Notes: generated by a model from the letters alone, not told the origin. Positions 9,484 through 18,123 are shown, counted from the first letter of the stretch. The stretch: 64,000 nt of DNA from Pseudoduganella flava (GCF_007830495.1 NZ_VLKW01000001.1:310001-374000), one strand, 5' to 3'. Made by a program: numbers and translations.

Positions 9484-9996
9484 ATGCTTCGACATCATCT
9501 GCGTTATCTGCTCTATGTTGGTTTTTTATTCGTCGTGCTGGGTACGTCTTTGTCCTTCATATCGCTAACAATTGACGCGATGAAAGGGAAGGTGCGGATA
9601 ATAGATGCGATGCGCCGTTACAAGTCTCACGATTCGTTCAGGTACCCGGCTGTTTCAGATAACGAAGGGCATCCACATACATCGGAGCTTATTGCCCGCC
9701 TGGCGAAAACGGACGAGGTTGTCGCTCTTCTTGACGGTATTTTGTCGTTAGCCTCTTCGAAGGGGCTGCAAATTGACGCAGGTAGTTACGAATTGCAAAA
9801 AACTGAATCTCGAGTGGCGGATGAATATATAATGAGCTTTTCCGCCACTGGTCCGTATGTGTCGATTCAGAAATTCCTTTTGGAAGCTCAGGAGCAATAC
9901 CCAGCTTTGATACTCGATAAAGTGAGCTTCTCGCGTGAGAGCATTGGTGCTGCACGCTTAGAAGCTCGGGTTCAATTTGCGTTGCTTGTTAAATGA
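9484..9996 (+). CDS. PilO/GspM-like inner-membrane assembly protein
   Basis: The product is 170 aa from ATG 9484. An upstream in-frame ATG (9367) would put about 39 unlikely residues before the membrane anchor. A short basic N-terminus (MLRHHLRYLL) leads into one membrane helix (about residues 8-30), then a periplasmic region with a weak coiled coil (about 60-90) and an alpha/beta domain ending in alternating hydrophobic residues. This fits PilO or GspM, which pair with PilN or GspL through similar domains. It overlaps the frame of the next gene closely (stop 9994-9996, next ATG 9998). Identification rests on topology and gene order. Confidence 0.6.
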   Translation: MLRHHLRYLLYVGFLFVVLGTSLSFISLTIDAMKGKVRIIDAMRRYKSHDSFRYPAVSDNEGHPHTSELIARLAKTDEVVALLDGILSLASSKGLQIDAGSYELQKTESRVADEYIMSFSATGPYVSIQKFLLEAQEQYPALILDKVSFSRESIGAARLEARVQFALLVK

Positions 9997-9997
9997 A

Positions 9998-10495
9998 ATG
10001 GCTAGGCTTGAGCTCATCATCCGCATTTTCTGTGCTCTGAGCGTTGTTAGCTGCACAAAGCAAGCCAACCAGTCCTTTGAACCGCCTGAGCTGACGAAGC
10101 AAGCAACTGGGCGGCCGGTGGCGCCTACGGTGCGAAAGCCAAGGTTGGTAGCGACAGAGACAACCGAAGAAGTATTCCCTCATGCAGGCAATCCGTTCGC
10201 CGAAAAATCATGGAATCGTTCTGTCGAGGTTGCATCTTCACCACCGCTTCCGCCTCCGCTTCCCACTGCGGCGAAGGCCTTGGCTCCTCCGCTACCCTTC
10301 ACCTATGCCGGCAAGATGGAGCAGTCACCTGGCAAGTGGACCTTCTACCTCTCGCGCGGCGACGAATCTTTTGCCTTGAGTAAAGGCGACACTTTTGATA
10401 ACGTCTACCGTTTGGTGGACGCGGACGCGTCCAGGCTCGTCATCGAATATCTACCGTTATCGGAAAAGCAGACGCTGCCGATCGGCGCGGAGTGA
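9998..10495 (+). CDS. PilP/GspC-like periplasmic lipoprotein
   Basis: The product is 165 aa. ATG 9998 places a lipobox (VVSC, Cys about residue 18) in the correct position; an upstream start at 9977 does not help. A long Pro-rich linker (about 75-95, PPLPPPLPTAAKALAPPLPF) leads to a C-terminal beta domain (YAGKMEQ..., FYLSRGDESFALSKGDTF...YRLV) like the HR domain of PilP and GspC, which contacts the N0 domain of the secretin. The secretin gene follows directly. Inner-membrane lipid anchoring with a flexible linker matches its expected role as a bridge between the inner and outer membranes. Confidence 0.65.
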   Translation: MARLELIIRIFCALSVVSCTKQANQSFEPPELTKQATGRPVAPTVRKPRLVATETTEEVFPHAGNPFAEKSWNRSVEVASSPPLPPPLPTAAKALAPPLPFTYAGKMEQSPGKWTFYLSRGDESFALSKGDTFDNVYRLVDADASRLVIEYLPLSEKQTLPIGAE

Positions 10496-10509
10496 GCTTT
10501 GGGGCAGTA

Positions 10510-12795
10510 ATGAAACATTGGTTAAACATCGCTGCGTGCGGAGCAGCTGCGCTTCTGCTTGCATCGTGCGCGGGCAGTCGGCTGCACAACGCCGGCCTGC
10601 AATCGGTCGAGCAGGGCAAGCTTGAAGAAGGCATCGAACAGCTTCAGCGCGCTGTTCAGGAAGAGCCGGGCAATGCGCGCTTCAAGTCCGATTTGCTGAC
10701 CCGGAAATCCTTTGCAATCGATACGCTGTTGCAGCAAGCAGACACTGCACACAGCCAAGCGCGGGTCGGTGACGCGGAGGCTTTTTATCGGAGAGTGCAA
10801 GCGTTAGACCCACGTAATCCGCGTGCAGCGGCAGGTCTCGATATGCTGTTGCGCGAACGGTCGCACCCCAATATGCTGGCGGAAGCCGAGACGTCGCTCC
10901 AGGCTGGCGATAGTGAGCGGGCATTGGGTCTCGTGCGCAATGTTTTGCATGAGAATCCGTCGAATCCGTCCGCGCTCGGATTGCGACAACGCATCGAAGC
11001 CGCACAGACCCAGACTAGGCTCGTCGAGCCGATGCTGCGCGTAGGGCAAACTCCACCCATCAATCTCGAATTCCGCGACGCGACATTGAAGTTGGTGTTT
11101 GATGCCCTCGCTCGCGCGTCCGGGGTCAACTTCGTGATGGACAAGGATGTCCGTACCGACGCGAGAACTACCATCTTCTTGCGTCAAGCCACCCTTGAGG
11201 ATGCGATCGACTTCATCCTGCAAACGAACAAGCTTGAGAAAAAGGTACTGAACCGGAACTCGATGCTCATTTATCCCAGCACGCCGGACAAGCTGAAGGA
11301 TTATCAGGAACTTGTCCTCAAGGGGTTCTATCTCAGCAATGCAGATGCAAAGCAGACCCAGGCTTTATTGAAAGCAATGCTGAAATCAAAGGATACCTTT
11401 GTCGATGAAAAGCTGAACCTGTTGGTGATGCGCGATACACCGGATGCCGTGCGTCTTGCTGAGAAAGTGATCGCGATGCATGACCTGGCCGAGCCGGAGG
11501 TCATGTTGGAAGTGGAAGTCCTTGAGATAAAGCGCTCGCGCTTGCTGGAACTCGGCGTACAGTGGCCGAACCAGCTCGTGCTTTCACCGCTGGGCGTCGG
11601 TACCGGTACAACGTTAGCCGATCTGCGCAACCTGAATTCGGAGCGTATCAGTGCCAACATCGGCAGCACAGCGATTAATCTCCGGCGTTCAGTCGGGGAT
11701 GCGAATATTCTTGCCAATCCGCGCATCAGGGCCCGAAACAAGGAAAAAGCCAAGATCATGATCGGCGATAAGGTGCCCGTTTCAACGTCAACGACAACCG
11801 CTACCGGTGTCGTGTCGGAAAGCGTGCAATACCTCGACGTGGGCATCAAGCTCGATGTCGAGCCGACAGTGTACCTGCGTGACGAGATCGCGATCAAGAT
11901 AGGTCTCGAAGTGAGTTCCATTAGCAGCGAAGTCAAAACTCCCGCCGGATCGTTGGCTTACCAGATCGGATCACGGTCTGCATCCACCGTGCTGCGCCTG
12001 AAGGATGGCGAAACCCAGGTGCTGGCCGGATTGATCAATGATGAGGACCGCATGTCAGCCAGCCGAGTGCCGGGCCTGGGTGACATGCCGCTTGTCGGCC
12101 GCCTGTTCGGGAGCCAGAAGGATGATCGCAACAAGACGGAGATCGTGCTGTCGATCACGCCCCACTTGGTTCGCAATGTTGTCAAGCCCGACGCTGGCGC
12201 CAGCGAGTTCTGGTCCGGTACTGAATCATCGCTGCGCACCCATCCTTTGACGATGCAGATTCTTGAAGCGAAGAACGTTTTAGATCAGCCGGGCAGGTCC
12301 CCGAACGAAGCAACACAGATGCGAGGCCCGGCGGTATCGGCGATTTCAGTCGCTCCGGTGATTAAAGCGGATCCCAGTGAGATCGTGCTGCGCACGTTGG
12401 CGCCATCGGAAGTCAACGTTGGCGAGCAGTTCAAGGTCGTCGTGGAGATGCGCGCGGACGGCGAGGTTCGCAGTCTGCCATTCCAGCTCGGTTTCGATCC
12501 CGCCGCGTTCCAGGTGCTCAACGTCAGTGAAGGTACCTATTTCCGACAGAATGAAGGGCAAAGCACGATTTCCAGTAACATCGACAGCAGTGCCGGTAAG
12601 GTGCTCGTAAGCGTGGTACGGAATGGGGAGGGCGGGGTACCGGGCGATCATAGCGTTGCCGTGGTGACGATGCGTGCCCTCGCCGCGAAACCTGCTGCCG
12701 AAATACGCCTGTTGAGCGCCGCTCCGATCACCGGTGGCAGTGCGACCGTGGTGCCGGTGCTACCCGCACCGATAACGGTAAGAATCGGGGAGTGA
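10510..12795 (+). CDS. Outer-membrane secretin with N-terminal TPRs and C-terminal cohesin-like domain
   Basis: The product is 761 aa. ATG 10510 gives a lipoprotein signal with lipobox LASC (Cys20). Residues about 25-175 form TPR-like helices (GIEQLQRAVQEEPGNA, AEAFYRRVQALDPRNPRAA). A short STN/N0-N1 region follows (NLEFRDATLKLVFDALARASG). The secretin domain covers about 325-560 and includes the hallmark VPGLGDMPLVGRLFGS and the terminal TEIVLSITPHLV. After a linker, residues about 625-760 form a cohesin-like beta sandwich (VNVGEQFKVVVEM..., LPFQLGFDP..., FQVLNVSEG). The protein would form the outer-membrane channel of this system. The extra C-terminal domain is absent from GspD and PilQ and could bind substrate or peptidoglycan. 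Confidence 0.85.
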   Translation: MKHWLNIAACGAAALLLASCAGSRLHNAGLQSVEQGKLEEGIEQLQRAVQEEPGNARFKSDLLTRKSFAIDTLLQQADTAHSQARVGDAEAFYRRVQALDPRNPRAAAGLDMLLRERSHPNMLAEAETSLQAGDSERALGLVRNVLHENPSNPSALGLRQRIEAAQTQTRLVEPMLRVGQTPPINLEFRDATLKLVFDALARASGVNFVMDKDVRTDARTTIFLRQATLEDAIDFILQTNKLEKKVLNRNSMLIYPSTPDKLKDYQELVLKGFYLSNADAKQTQALLKAMLKSKDTFVDEKLNLLVMRDTPDAVRLAEKVIAMHDLAEPEVMLEVEVLEIKRSRLLELGVQWPNQLVLSPLGVGTGTTLADLRNLNSERISANIGSTAINLRRSVGDANILANPRIRARNKEKAKIMIGDKVPVSTSTTTATGVVSESVQYLDVGIKLDVEPTVYLRDEIAIKIGLEVSSISSEVKTPAGSLAYQIGSRSASTVLRLKDGETQVLAGLINDEDRMSASRVPGLGDMPLVGRLFGSQKDDRNKTEIVLSITPHLVRNVVKPDAGASEFWSGTESSLRTHPLTMQILEAKNVLDQPGRSPNEATQMRGPAVSAISVAPVIKADPSEIVLRTLAPSEVNVGEQFKVVVEMRADGEVRSLPFQLGFDPAAFQVLNVSEGTYFRQNEGQSTISSNIDSSAGKVLVSVVRNGEGGVPGDHSVAVVTMRALAAKPAAEIRLLSAAPITGGSATVVPVLPAPITVRIGE

Positions 12796-12798
12796 AGA

Positions 12799-13290
12799 AT
12801 GTCGGCATGCAGACCGGCATCCGGAATGACGCGCGGGTTCACAATTGTGGAGTTGCTGGTAACGATCGTCATCGTATCAGTGCTCGCGTCCGCTGCATTG
12901 CCCATGGCCGAGCTGGCGGTACGGCGCAATAAGGAGCAGGAATTGCGCCGCAGCCTGCGTGAGATTCGCGAAGCTCTCGATAACTACAAGCTTGCTACCG
13001 ATGAGGGCAGGATTAAAAAGAGCGCTGACGCGAGCGGTTATCCGCCTTCTTTGGAAGTGCTGGTGGAGGGTGTCGAGGATATTCGCTCTGCGGAACAAAG
13101 AAGGCTGTTCTTCTTGCGCCGCATTCCACGCAACCCTTTTGCCGATGGCAAGGCTCCGCCGAATGACGGCTGGGGCAAGCGGAGCTACAGCTCGAGGCAC
13201 GACGATCCAAAAGAGGAGAGCGACGTTTACGACGTGTATGCACAGACCGAGGGAACTGGCATGAACGGCATTCCCTACCGGGAGTGGTGA
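12799..13290 (+). CDS. Type IV pilin-like pseudopilin (GspG-like), first copy
   Basis: The product is 163 aa, starting four bases after the secretin stop with GGGGAG as ribosome site. A class III signal peptide with cleavage before Phe (RG-FTIVELLV) keeps the Glu at +5 and a hydrophobic helix. The rest resembles GspG: a long alpha-helix with Arg/Glu repeats (RRSLREIREALDNYKLATDEG), a YPPSLEVLVEG motif, IPRNPFADG, and a C-terminal acidic segment DPKEESDVYDVY. It should be processed by the prepilin peptidase PilD. With the next two genes it forms a set of pseudopilins cotranscribed with the secretin. Confidence 0.85.
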   Translation: MSACRPASGMTRGFTIVELLVTIVIVSVLASAALPMAELAVRRNKEQELRRSLREIREALDNYKLATDEGRIKKSADASGYPPSLEVLVEGVEDIRSAEQRRLFFLRRIPRNPFADGKAPPNDGWGKRSYSSRHDDPKEESDVYDVYAQTEGTGMNGIPYREW

Positions 13291-13292
13291 GC

Positions 13293-13673
13293 GTGTCCAT
13301 CCGCCGGATGAAAGGCTTCACGCTAATTGAGCTGCTGGTCGCAATGGCCATTATCGCAGCCCTGCTTTCGCTCGCGGCACCACGATACATCGGCAATATC
13401 GATCGCTCGAAAGAAGCGGTGCTGCGCGAGAATCTGGCGACGCTGCGCGAAGTGCTCGACAAATATTATGCGGACAACGGAGTTTATCCTCCAAATCTGG
13501 AAGCCTTGGTGGAAGCTCGGTATATGCGACGCGTTCCACTGGATCCCGTCACGGAGAGCGCCAGCACCTGGGTGCTCGTGCCGCCGCCGCAGGCCGATCA
13601 GGGAGCGGTTTTCGACGTGCGTAGCGGAGCAAAAGGAAAAACGCACGATGGCACGCCATACCAGAACCTGTAG
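13293..13673 (+). CDS. Type IV pilin-like pseudopilin (GspG-like), second copy
   Basis: The product is 126 aa. A GTG start at 13293 is preceded by GGGAG at a suitable distance and lies two bases after the previous stop; GTG 13284 or ATG 13308 are alternatives. Cleavage is expected before Phe in KG-FTLIELLVAM, with Glu at +5. The body has the GspG pattern: REVLDKYYADNGVYPPNLEALVE and RRVPLDPVTES. It is shorter than the first copy and may be the major pseudopilin of the fibre. The next gene starts inside its last codons (ATG 13648), so translation is likely coupled. Confidence 0.85.
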   Translation: MSIRRMKGFTLIELLVAMAIIAALLSLAAPRYIGNIDRSKEAVLRENLATLREVLDKYYADNGVYPPNLEALVEARYMRRVPLDPVTESASTWVLVPPPQADQGAVFDVRSGAKGKTHDGTPYQNL

Positions 13674-14241
13674 CACGACGTCGTACCGCCGGGAAGGCGG
13701 CTTCACTTATCTCGCCGTATTGTTCATGACTGCAACGATGGGCGTGCTGCTCGCATCGATCGGCATGCTGTGGTCGACTGCGCAGCAACGGGAGAAGGAG
13801 CGCGATCTCTTGTTCACGGGGGATGCATATCGGCGCGCCATCGGCATGTATTACGAGCGGACACCTGGCACCGTCAAGCGCTATCCAGCCGCATTGGAAG
13901 ACTTGTTGAAGGACGAAAGGCAACTGGCCACTGTGCGATACCTGCGCAGGCCGTTCCGCGACCCGATGAATCTGCACGGTGAATGGGGGATCATCCGTGG
14001 GCCGGATGGAGGCATTGCCGGTATCTTCAGCCAGGCGTCGGGCAAACCCCTTAAACGGAACGGCTTCAAGGACCGTGACGCTGGGTTTGAAAACGCTGCA
14101 ACCTATGCGCAGTGGCGCTTCTTCTACGAACCCTCGCCCCAGCCAAAATTGGAGCTGCTTGAGAACGGGACTACGCCAGCGTCACCTCGATCCCCATCTC
14201 CCGATACGGCGCCAGCAGCGCCGCATCGACGCCCCGGTTGA
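13648..14241 (+). CDS. Pseudopilin-like protein lacking Glu5
   Basis: The product is 197 aa. ATG 13648 overlaps the end of the previous gene by 26 nt. A basic leader of about 17 residues precedes GG-FTYLAVLFMTATMGVLL, a class III signal in which +5 is Ala instead of Glu. Loss of Glu5 is known for the tip pseudopilin GspK. The rest (ERDLLFTGDAYRRAIGMYYER, YPAALEDLL, RRPFRDPM, EWG) matches a common family annotated only as type II secretion protein. The last 24 residues are Pro/Ser/Thr-rich and lie antisense to the end of the DeoR gene, a 71-bp convergent overlap. That tail may be a secondary extension after a rearrangement. Confidence 0.75.
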   Translation: MARHTRTCSTTSYRREGGFTYLAVLFMTATMGVLLASIGMLWSTAQQREKERDLLFTGDAYRRAIGMYYERTPGTVKRYPAALEDLLKDERQLATVRYLRRPFRDPMNLHGEWGIIRGPDGGIAGIFSQASGKPLKRNGFKDRDAGFENAATYAQWRFFYEPSPQPKLELLENGTTPASPRSPSPDTAPAAPHRRPG

Positions 14242-14926
14242 CGACGATGTGATCGATCGTCTCCAGCGGCGCGATGCGGAACGGCGCCGCCGTGCCCAGC
14301 TTCTCCGGCGAGGCCAGCACCACGGTGCGCTGTGCGTGCGCCGACAGCGCGCGCTTCATCGCCGCCTCGTCGAAATCCCCCGTCGTGATGCCCGCTTCCG
14401 GGTGCAGGCTGCACACGCCCATGAAGAACAGGTCGGCCCGGAATTGCGCCACCGCTTCCACGGCGGCCGCGCCCATCGCGACGATCGAGTGCTTGAACAG
14501 GCGGCCGCCGATGATGATCACGTCGACGTCCGGATGCTCGACCAGTTCGACGGCCACGGACGGGCTGTGCGTGATGACGGTGGCGCGCAGGTCGCGCGGC
14601 AGCGCCCGCGCCAGCTGCACGGCCGTCGTGCCGCCGTCGATGAACACGACCTGGCCCGGCTTGATCATCGCCGCCGCCGCGCGCGCGATGGCGGGCTTGG
14701 CGTCGGCCGAGATCTTCTCGCGCACCGCGAAGTTCGCCTGCGCGGGCGAGGCGGGCAGGGCGCCGCCGTGCACGCGCGTCAGCAAGCCTTCCTTGGCCAG
14801 CTCGCGCAGGTCGCGCCGGATCGTGTCCTCGGACAGGCCGAGCGATTCGGACAGCGTCTTCGCGACGATCTGTCCTTCTTCCTTCAGGATGCGGAGCAAG
14901 AGCTCCTTGCGCTGGCGCGTCAGCAT
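14171..14926 (-). CDS. DeoR-family transcriptional regulator
   Basis: The product is 251 aa. ATG 14926 has a GGAG site eight bases upstream; the open frame extends further but without a start signal. An N-terminal winged helix-turn-helix (RQRKELLLRILKEEGQIVAKTLSESLG, then SEDTIRRDLREL) is followed by a sugar-phosphate isomerase-like effector domain with IDGGTTAVQLARALP and the usual GITTGDFDEAAMKRAL. DeoR proteins of this type sense phosphorylated sugars. It is divergent from the Nudix gene, and a repeated sequence between them is a likely operator. It may also act on the deo genes further right, but nothing in the sequence shows this. Confidence 0.85.
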   Translation of the reverse strand: MLTRQRKELLLRILKEEGQIVAKTLSESLGLSEDTIRRDLRELAKEGLLTRVHGGALPASPAQANFAVREKISADAKPAIARAAAAMIKPGQVVFIDGGTTAVQLARALPRDLRATVITHSPSVAVELVEHPDVDVIIIGGRLFKHSIVAMGAAAVEAVAQFRADLFFMGVCSLHPEAGITTGDFDEAAMKRALSAHAQRTVVLASPEKLGTAAPFRIAPLETIDHIVVNRGVDAALLAPYREMGIEVTLA

Positions 14927-14938
14927 GGTCCGGACTCC

Positions 14939-14983
14939 ATTGCACGAAATTCCTTGTAATTGCACGAATTCGCATGATATCTT
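14939..14983. promoter_or_regulatory. Direct-repeat operator and promoter between deoR-like and nudK genes
   Basis: ATTGCACGAA occurs twice (14939-14948 and 14959-14968), start to start exactly 20 bp, about two helical turns. The second copy runs into the palindrome CGAATTCG. A possible promoter toward the Nudix gene (TTGTAA 14954-14959, 18-bp spacer, TATCTT 14978-14983) overlaps the second repeat. The arrangement suits repression of both divergent genes by the adjacent DeoR protein. Confidence 0.45.
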
Positions 14984-15011
14984 GAAAAAGACAAGAAACC
15001 AAGGAGTGTCC

Positions 15012-15602
15012 ATGCACGTGCGCATCAAGGAGGTGAAAACCCTGTCCGACGACTGGTATCTGCTGAAGAAAACCACGTTCGACTACCGCCGCCGCGACGG
15101 CAGCTGGCAGACGATGTCGCGCGAGACCTACGACCGCGGCCATGGCGCCGTGATCCTGTTGTACAACCTGGCGCGCCGCACGGTGGTGCTGGTGCGGCAG
15201 TTCCGCTTCCCCGCGTTCGGTTACGGTGGCACGCACGACGGCTACCTGATCGAGGCGCCGGCCGGCTTGCTCGACGCGGCTTCGCCGGAGGAGCGCATCC
15301 GCGCCGAGGTGGCAGAGGAGACGGGCTTCCACGTGCAGCACGTGCGACGCGTGTTCGACGCGTTCATGAGCCCGGGTTCGGTGACGGAGCGGCTGCATTT
15401 CTTTGTTGCGGAGTACGACGCGTCGCAGCGTGGCGGAGCGGGCGGCGGGGTGGCCGCGGAAGGCGAGGACATCGAAGTGCTGGAGCTCGATATCGACGCG
15501 GCGCTGGCGATGGTGGCCGACGGGCGCATCGAGGACGGCAAGACGATCATGCTGTTGCAGCATGCCCGGCTGTCCCTGTTCGGCGCGCCCGCGGCGCCCT
15601 GA
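15012..15602 (+). CDS. nudK: Nudix hydrolase, NudK-type (GDP-mannose / ADP-ribose pyrophosphatase family)
   Basis: The product is 196 aa with an AAGGAG ribosome site. It aligns from memory along its length with E. coli Nud[12 protein letters not shown] near residue 42, IEAPAGLLD, and the Nudix helix REVxEExGx seen here as [10 protein letters not shown]. The first Glu of the Nudix box (G-x5-E) is replaced by Ser while a Glu is kept two positions later. The C-terminal NudK hallmark GGG...EDIEVLEL is present, followed by [15 protein letters not shown]. It would hydrolyse a nucleoside diphosphate sugar to a sugar phosphate and NMP. The substrate is not defined by the sequence. Confidence 0.8.
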   Translation: MHVRIKEVKTLSDDWYLLKKTTFDYRRRDGSWQTMSRETYDRGHGAVILLYNLARRTVVLVRQFRFPAFGYGGTHDGYLIEAPAGLLDAASPEERIRAEVAEETGFHVQHVRRVFDAFMSPGSVTERLHFFVAEYDASQRGGAGGGVAAEGEDIEVLELDIDAALAMVADGRIEDGKTIMLLQHARLSLFGAPAAP

Positions 15603-15643
15603 TTGCTCTAGAATCGGCTGACCATCAACGAAGGGAGGAAAGG

Positions 15644-15949
15644 ATGAAGTATCTCGTCGCAGCAAGCCTGCTGTCGCTGGCCGCCACTGCAGCAATCGCG
15701 GCAACGCCGGAAGAACTGGCCAAATCGAAGAACTGCATGGCCTGCCACGCGGTCGCCACGAAGCTCGTCGGCCCCGCCTACAAGGACGTCGCCGCCAAGT
15801 ACAAGGGCCAGAAGGATGCCGAGGACAAGCTGGTGCAGAAGGTGATGAAGGGCGGTTCGGGCGTGTGGGGTCCGGTGCCGATGCCGCCGAACCAGGTGAC
15901 GGACGCCGAGGCGCACACGCTGGTCAAATGGGTGCTGTCCCAGAAATGA
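15644..15949 (+). CDS. Periplasmic class I c-type cytochrome (c551/c8 type)
   Basis: The product is 101 aa with a Sec signal peptide ending at about residue 20 (ATAAIAA). The mature chain of about 81 residues has one haem site C31-M-A-C34-H35 and a Met ligand at about residue 80 in the loop PVPMPPN, as in Pseudomonas c551 and related c8 cytochromes. It is a diffusible electron carrier between periplasmic or membrane redox partners. Its neighbours (Nudix upstream; convergent ABC transporter downstream) do not reveal the partner. Confidence 0.9.
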   Translation: MKYLVAASLLSLAATAAIAATPEELAKSKNCMACHAVATKLVGPAYKDVAAKYKGQKDAEDKLVQKVMKGGSGVWGPVPMPPNQVTDAEAHTLVKWVLSQK

Positions 15950-15957
15950 GAAGTGAA

Positions 15958-16067
15958 GGGTCAGACCCGACGCGGGTCTGACTCAGGATGTTGGTTATTG
16001 GGGTGGCTGTCGCCAATTCAACCCCGAAACCCAGAGGCTAGGGTCAGACCCGACGCGGGTCTGACCC
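15958..16067. repeat. Pair of family A palindromic repeats
   Basis: Two hairpins with the same core: GTCAGACCCG (15960-15969) / ACG / CGGGTCTGAC (15973-15982), and GGGTCAGACCCG (16041-16052) / ACG / CGGGTCTGACCC (16056-16067). They lie between two convergent genes and could act as a bidirectional terminator. Further members occur at 26136, 34925, 48896 and 51742. Confidence 0.8.
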
Positions 16068-16072
16068 TGTGA

Positions 16073-17044
16073 TTACCGCGACTTCACGAACGGCACGCCG
16101 ATCGCCTTCGGCGCCACCGACTTCGCCATCAGCCCCGCCAGCACGATCACGGTAACGACATACGGCACCATCTGGATCAGCGCGCCGGGGATGCGGCCGA
16201 CGACCGGCAGGTCGACGCCTTCCAGCTGGATCTGCACGGCGCCGAAGAAGCCGAACATCAGGCAGCCCAGGAACGTGTAGAACGGCCGCCAGTTACCGAA
16301 CACCATCGCTGTCAGCGCCAGGTAGCCGGCGCCGGCCGACATGTCGCGCAGGAAGAAGCCGCTCTGCACGATGGCGAGATACGCGCCGGAGAACGAGCAC
16401 AGTACACCGGCGATCAGCATCGCCAGGTAGCGCGTGCGTTCGACGGAGACGCCTGCCGCGTCGGCCGCATGCGGGTTCTCGCCGCAGGCACGCAGGCGCA
16501 GGCCGAAGCGCGTGTGGTACAGCACCCAGTGCACCAGCGGCACCAGCGCGAAGGCCGCGTACACGAGCACCGTGTGGCCGCCCAGCAGCTGCGTCCAGAT
16601 CCAGCCGAGCACCGGCACGTCCGCCACCGCGGCGCTGCCCGGCAGCACCACTTCGCCAAGGCGCGCTTCGCCCAGGTCCGGCGTGCGGCCGCCCTGCTGG
16701 AAGAAGTACTGGGCCACGACGAACGTCAGCCCGCTCATCGCGATATTGATCGCGATGCCGGCCACCAGCTGGTTGCCCTTTTGCGTGATGGCGATGGCGC
16801 CCTGCAGCAGCGCGATCACGACGGAGACGGCGATGCCGGCCAGGATGCCGTACCACGGATTCTGCGTCGTGAACGCCACCGCGGCGGAGACGAAGGCGGA
16901 GGCGAGGATCTTGCCTTCCAGGCCGATGTCGATGACGCCGGAGCGTTCCGCGAACAGGCCGGCCATCGCGGCGAACAGCAGCACGGGCGCGTTGCGCACC
17001 GTGGAGACGACGATGCTGCCGAGGTGGAGGTCTTCGAAAGTCAT
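16073..17044 (-). CDS. BMP-type nucleoside ABC transporter permease 2
   Basis: The product is 323 aa with about eight to ten hydrophobic helices. The start (ATG 17044) overlaps the end of the preceding permease by four bases. Motifs of the branched-chain/nucleoside permease family are clear: DIGLEGKILASAFVSA (residue ~40), KGNQLVAGIAINI, LRACGENPHAADAAGVSVERTRY, GAGYLALTAMVFGNW. It resembles YufQ/NupQ and RbsC-like permeases of nucleoside importers. It forms a heterodimer with the 17041-18123 product and moves nucleosides released by the binding protein. The same frame remains open upstream inside the previous gene, but that stretch is not coding. Confidence 0.85.
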   Translation of the reverse strand: MTFEDLHLGSIVVSTVRNAPVLLFAAMAGLFAERSGVIDIGLEGKILASAFVSAAVAFTTQNPWYGILAGIAVSVVIALLQGAIAITQKGNQLVAGIAINIAMSGLTFVVAQYFFQQGGRTPDLGEARLGEVVLPGSAAVADVPVLGWIWTQLLGGHTVLVYAAFALVPLVHWVLYHTRFGLRLRACGENPHAADAAGVSVERTRYLAMLIAGVLCSFSGAYLAIVQSGFFLRDMSAGAGYLALTAMVFGNWRPFYTFLGCLMFGFFGAVQIQLEGVDLPVVGRIPGALIQMVPYVVTVIVLAGLMAKSVAPKAIGVPFVKSR

Positions 17045-18119
17045 GCTTGTTTCCCCTTGAGCAGTTTGGCCAGCACGGGCGCATACAGGTACTCCATCGC
17101 GCCGCAGAACAGGATGATCAGGCCCTGGATGAAGATCACCATCTCGGGCGGAATGTTCGGCTTTTCCAGCGACAGGTCGAAGCCGCCCTGCGTCAGCGCG
17201 CCGAACAGCACGGCGGACAGGAAGATGCCGACCGGGTGCTGGCGCCCCATCAGCGCGATCGCGATGCCGATGAAGCCGGCGCCGCCGACGAAGTTCAGCG
17301 ACAGGTAATGTGTCGAGCCCATGATCGAGTTGACGGCGCCCAGGCCGGCCAGCGCGCCCGAGATCAGCATCGTCACGACGATCATCGCCGAGATCTTGAC
17401 GCCGGCGTAGTGGGCCGCGTGCTTGTTCAGGCCCACGGCACGCAGCTTGTAGCCCCACGACGAGCGCGACACCATCACGCCATAGATCACCAGCGCGATG
17501 ATGGCCAGGAAGAAGCTGACGTTCAGCGGCGTGTCGCCGAGCACGGGGAACCAGTCCGACAGCCGCGGCATCTCGGCCGCCTGCGAGAACACGCGGCTGG
17601 CGGTGTTCTGCTCGCCGGCCGGGATCAGGAACTTCACGATCACGAAGTTCATCAGCTGGCTGGCGATGTAGTTGAACATGATCGTCGTGACGACGATGTG
17701 GCTGCCCCGTTTCGCCTGCAGGTAGCCGGGCACGAAGGCCCACAGTGCGCCGAACAGCGCCGCGCCGAGCATGCCGGCGGGGATCAACAGGTACCACGGC
17801 AGCGTGGCGTCGAACGCCAGCATCGCGATGGTGATGCCCAGGCCGCCCAGGTACATCTGGCCTTCCGCGCCGATGTTGAACAGCCCCGCATGCATCGCCA
17901 GCGATACCGCCAGGCCCGTGAACACGAACGTCGATGCGTAGAACAGCGTGTACGACAAGCCTTCCGGATTGACGACCGCGCTGTTGATCAGGATGTGCAT
18001 CGACTCGACCGGGTCTTCGCCCAGCAGGTGGATGACGAGCGCCGCGACCAATAGCGCCGACAGCAGGTTGAGAAGAGGAAGAGCAACAGCGGTTGCCCAG
18101 CGCGGGAGATCGTTGGTGG

Positions 18120-18123
<4 letters not shown>
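17041..18123 (-). CDS. BMP-type nucleoside ABC transporter permease 1
   Basis: The product is 360 aa, longer than its partner and with an extra N-terminal region, as in YufP/NupP. The family motif FNIGAEGQMYLGGLG lies near residue 85, followed by KRGSHIVVTTIMFNYIAS, LRAVGLNKHAAHYAGV and GGAGFIGIAIALMGR. It overlaps both the ATPase gene (18120-18123) and permease 2, so the three are translationally coupled. Together with the ATPase it would form the inner-membrane complex importing purine or pyrimidine nucleosides. Confidence 0.85.

Noticed and set aside
9393..9575. Open frame (60 codons) between the immunity gene and the PilO-like gene
   Set aside because: No ribosome site, overlaps the PilO-like gene out of frame and shows no family features.
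16073..17797. A single long - strand reading frame of 574 codons covering both permease regions
   Set aside because: Only the part from 17044 down is coding; the upstream part lies in another frame of the first permease.
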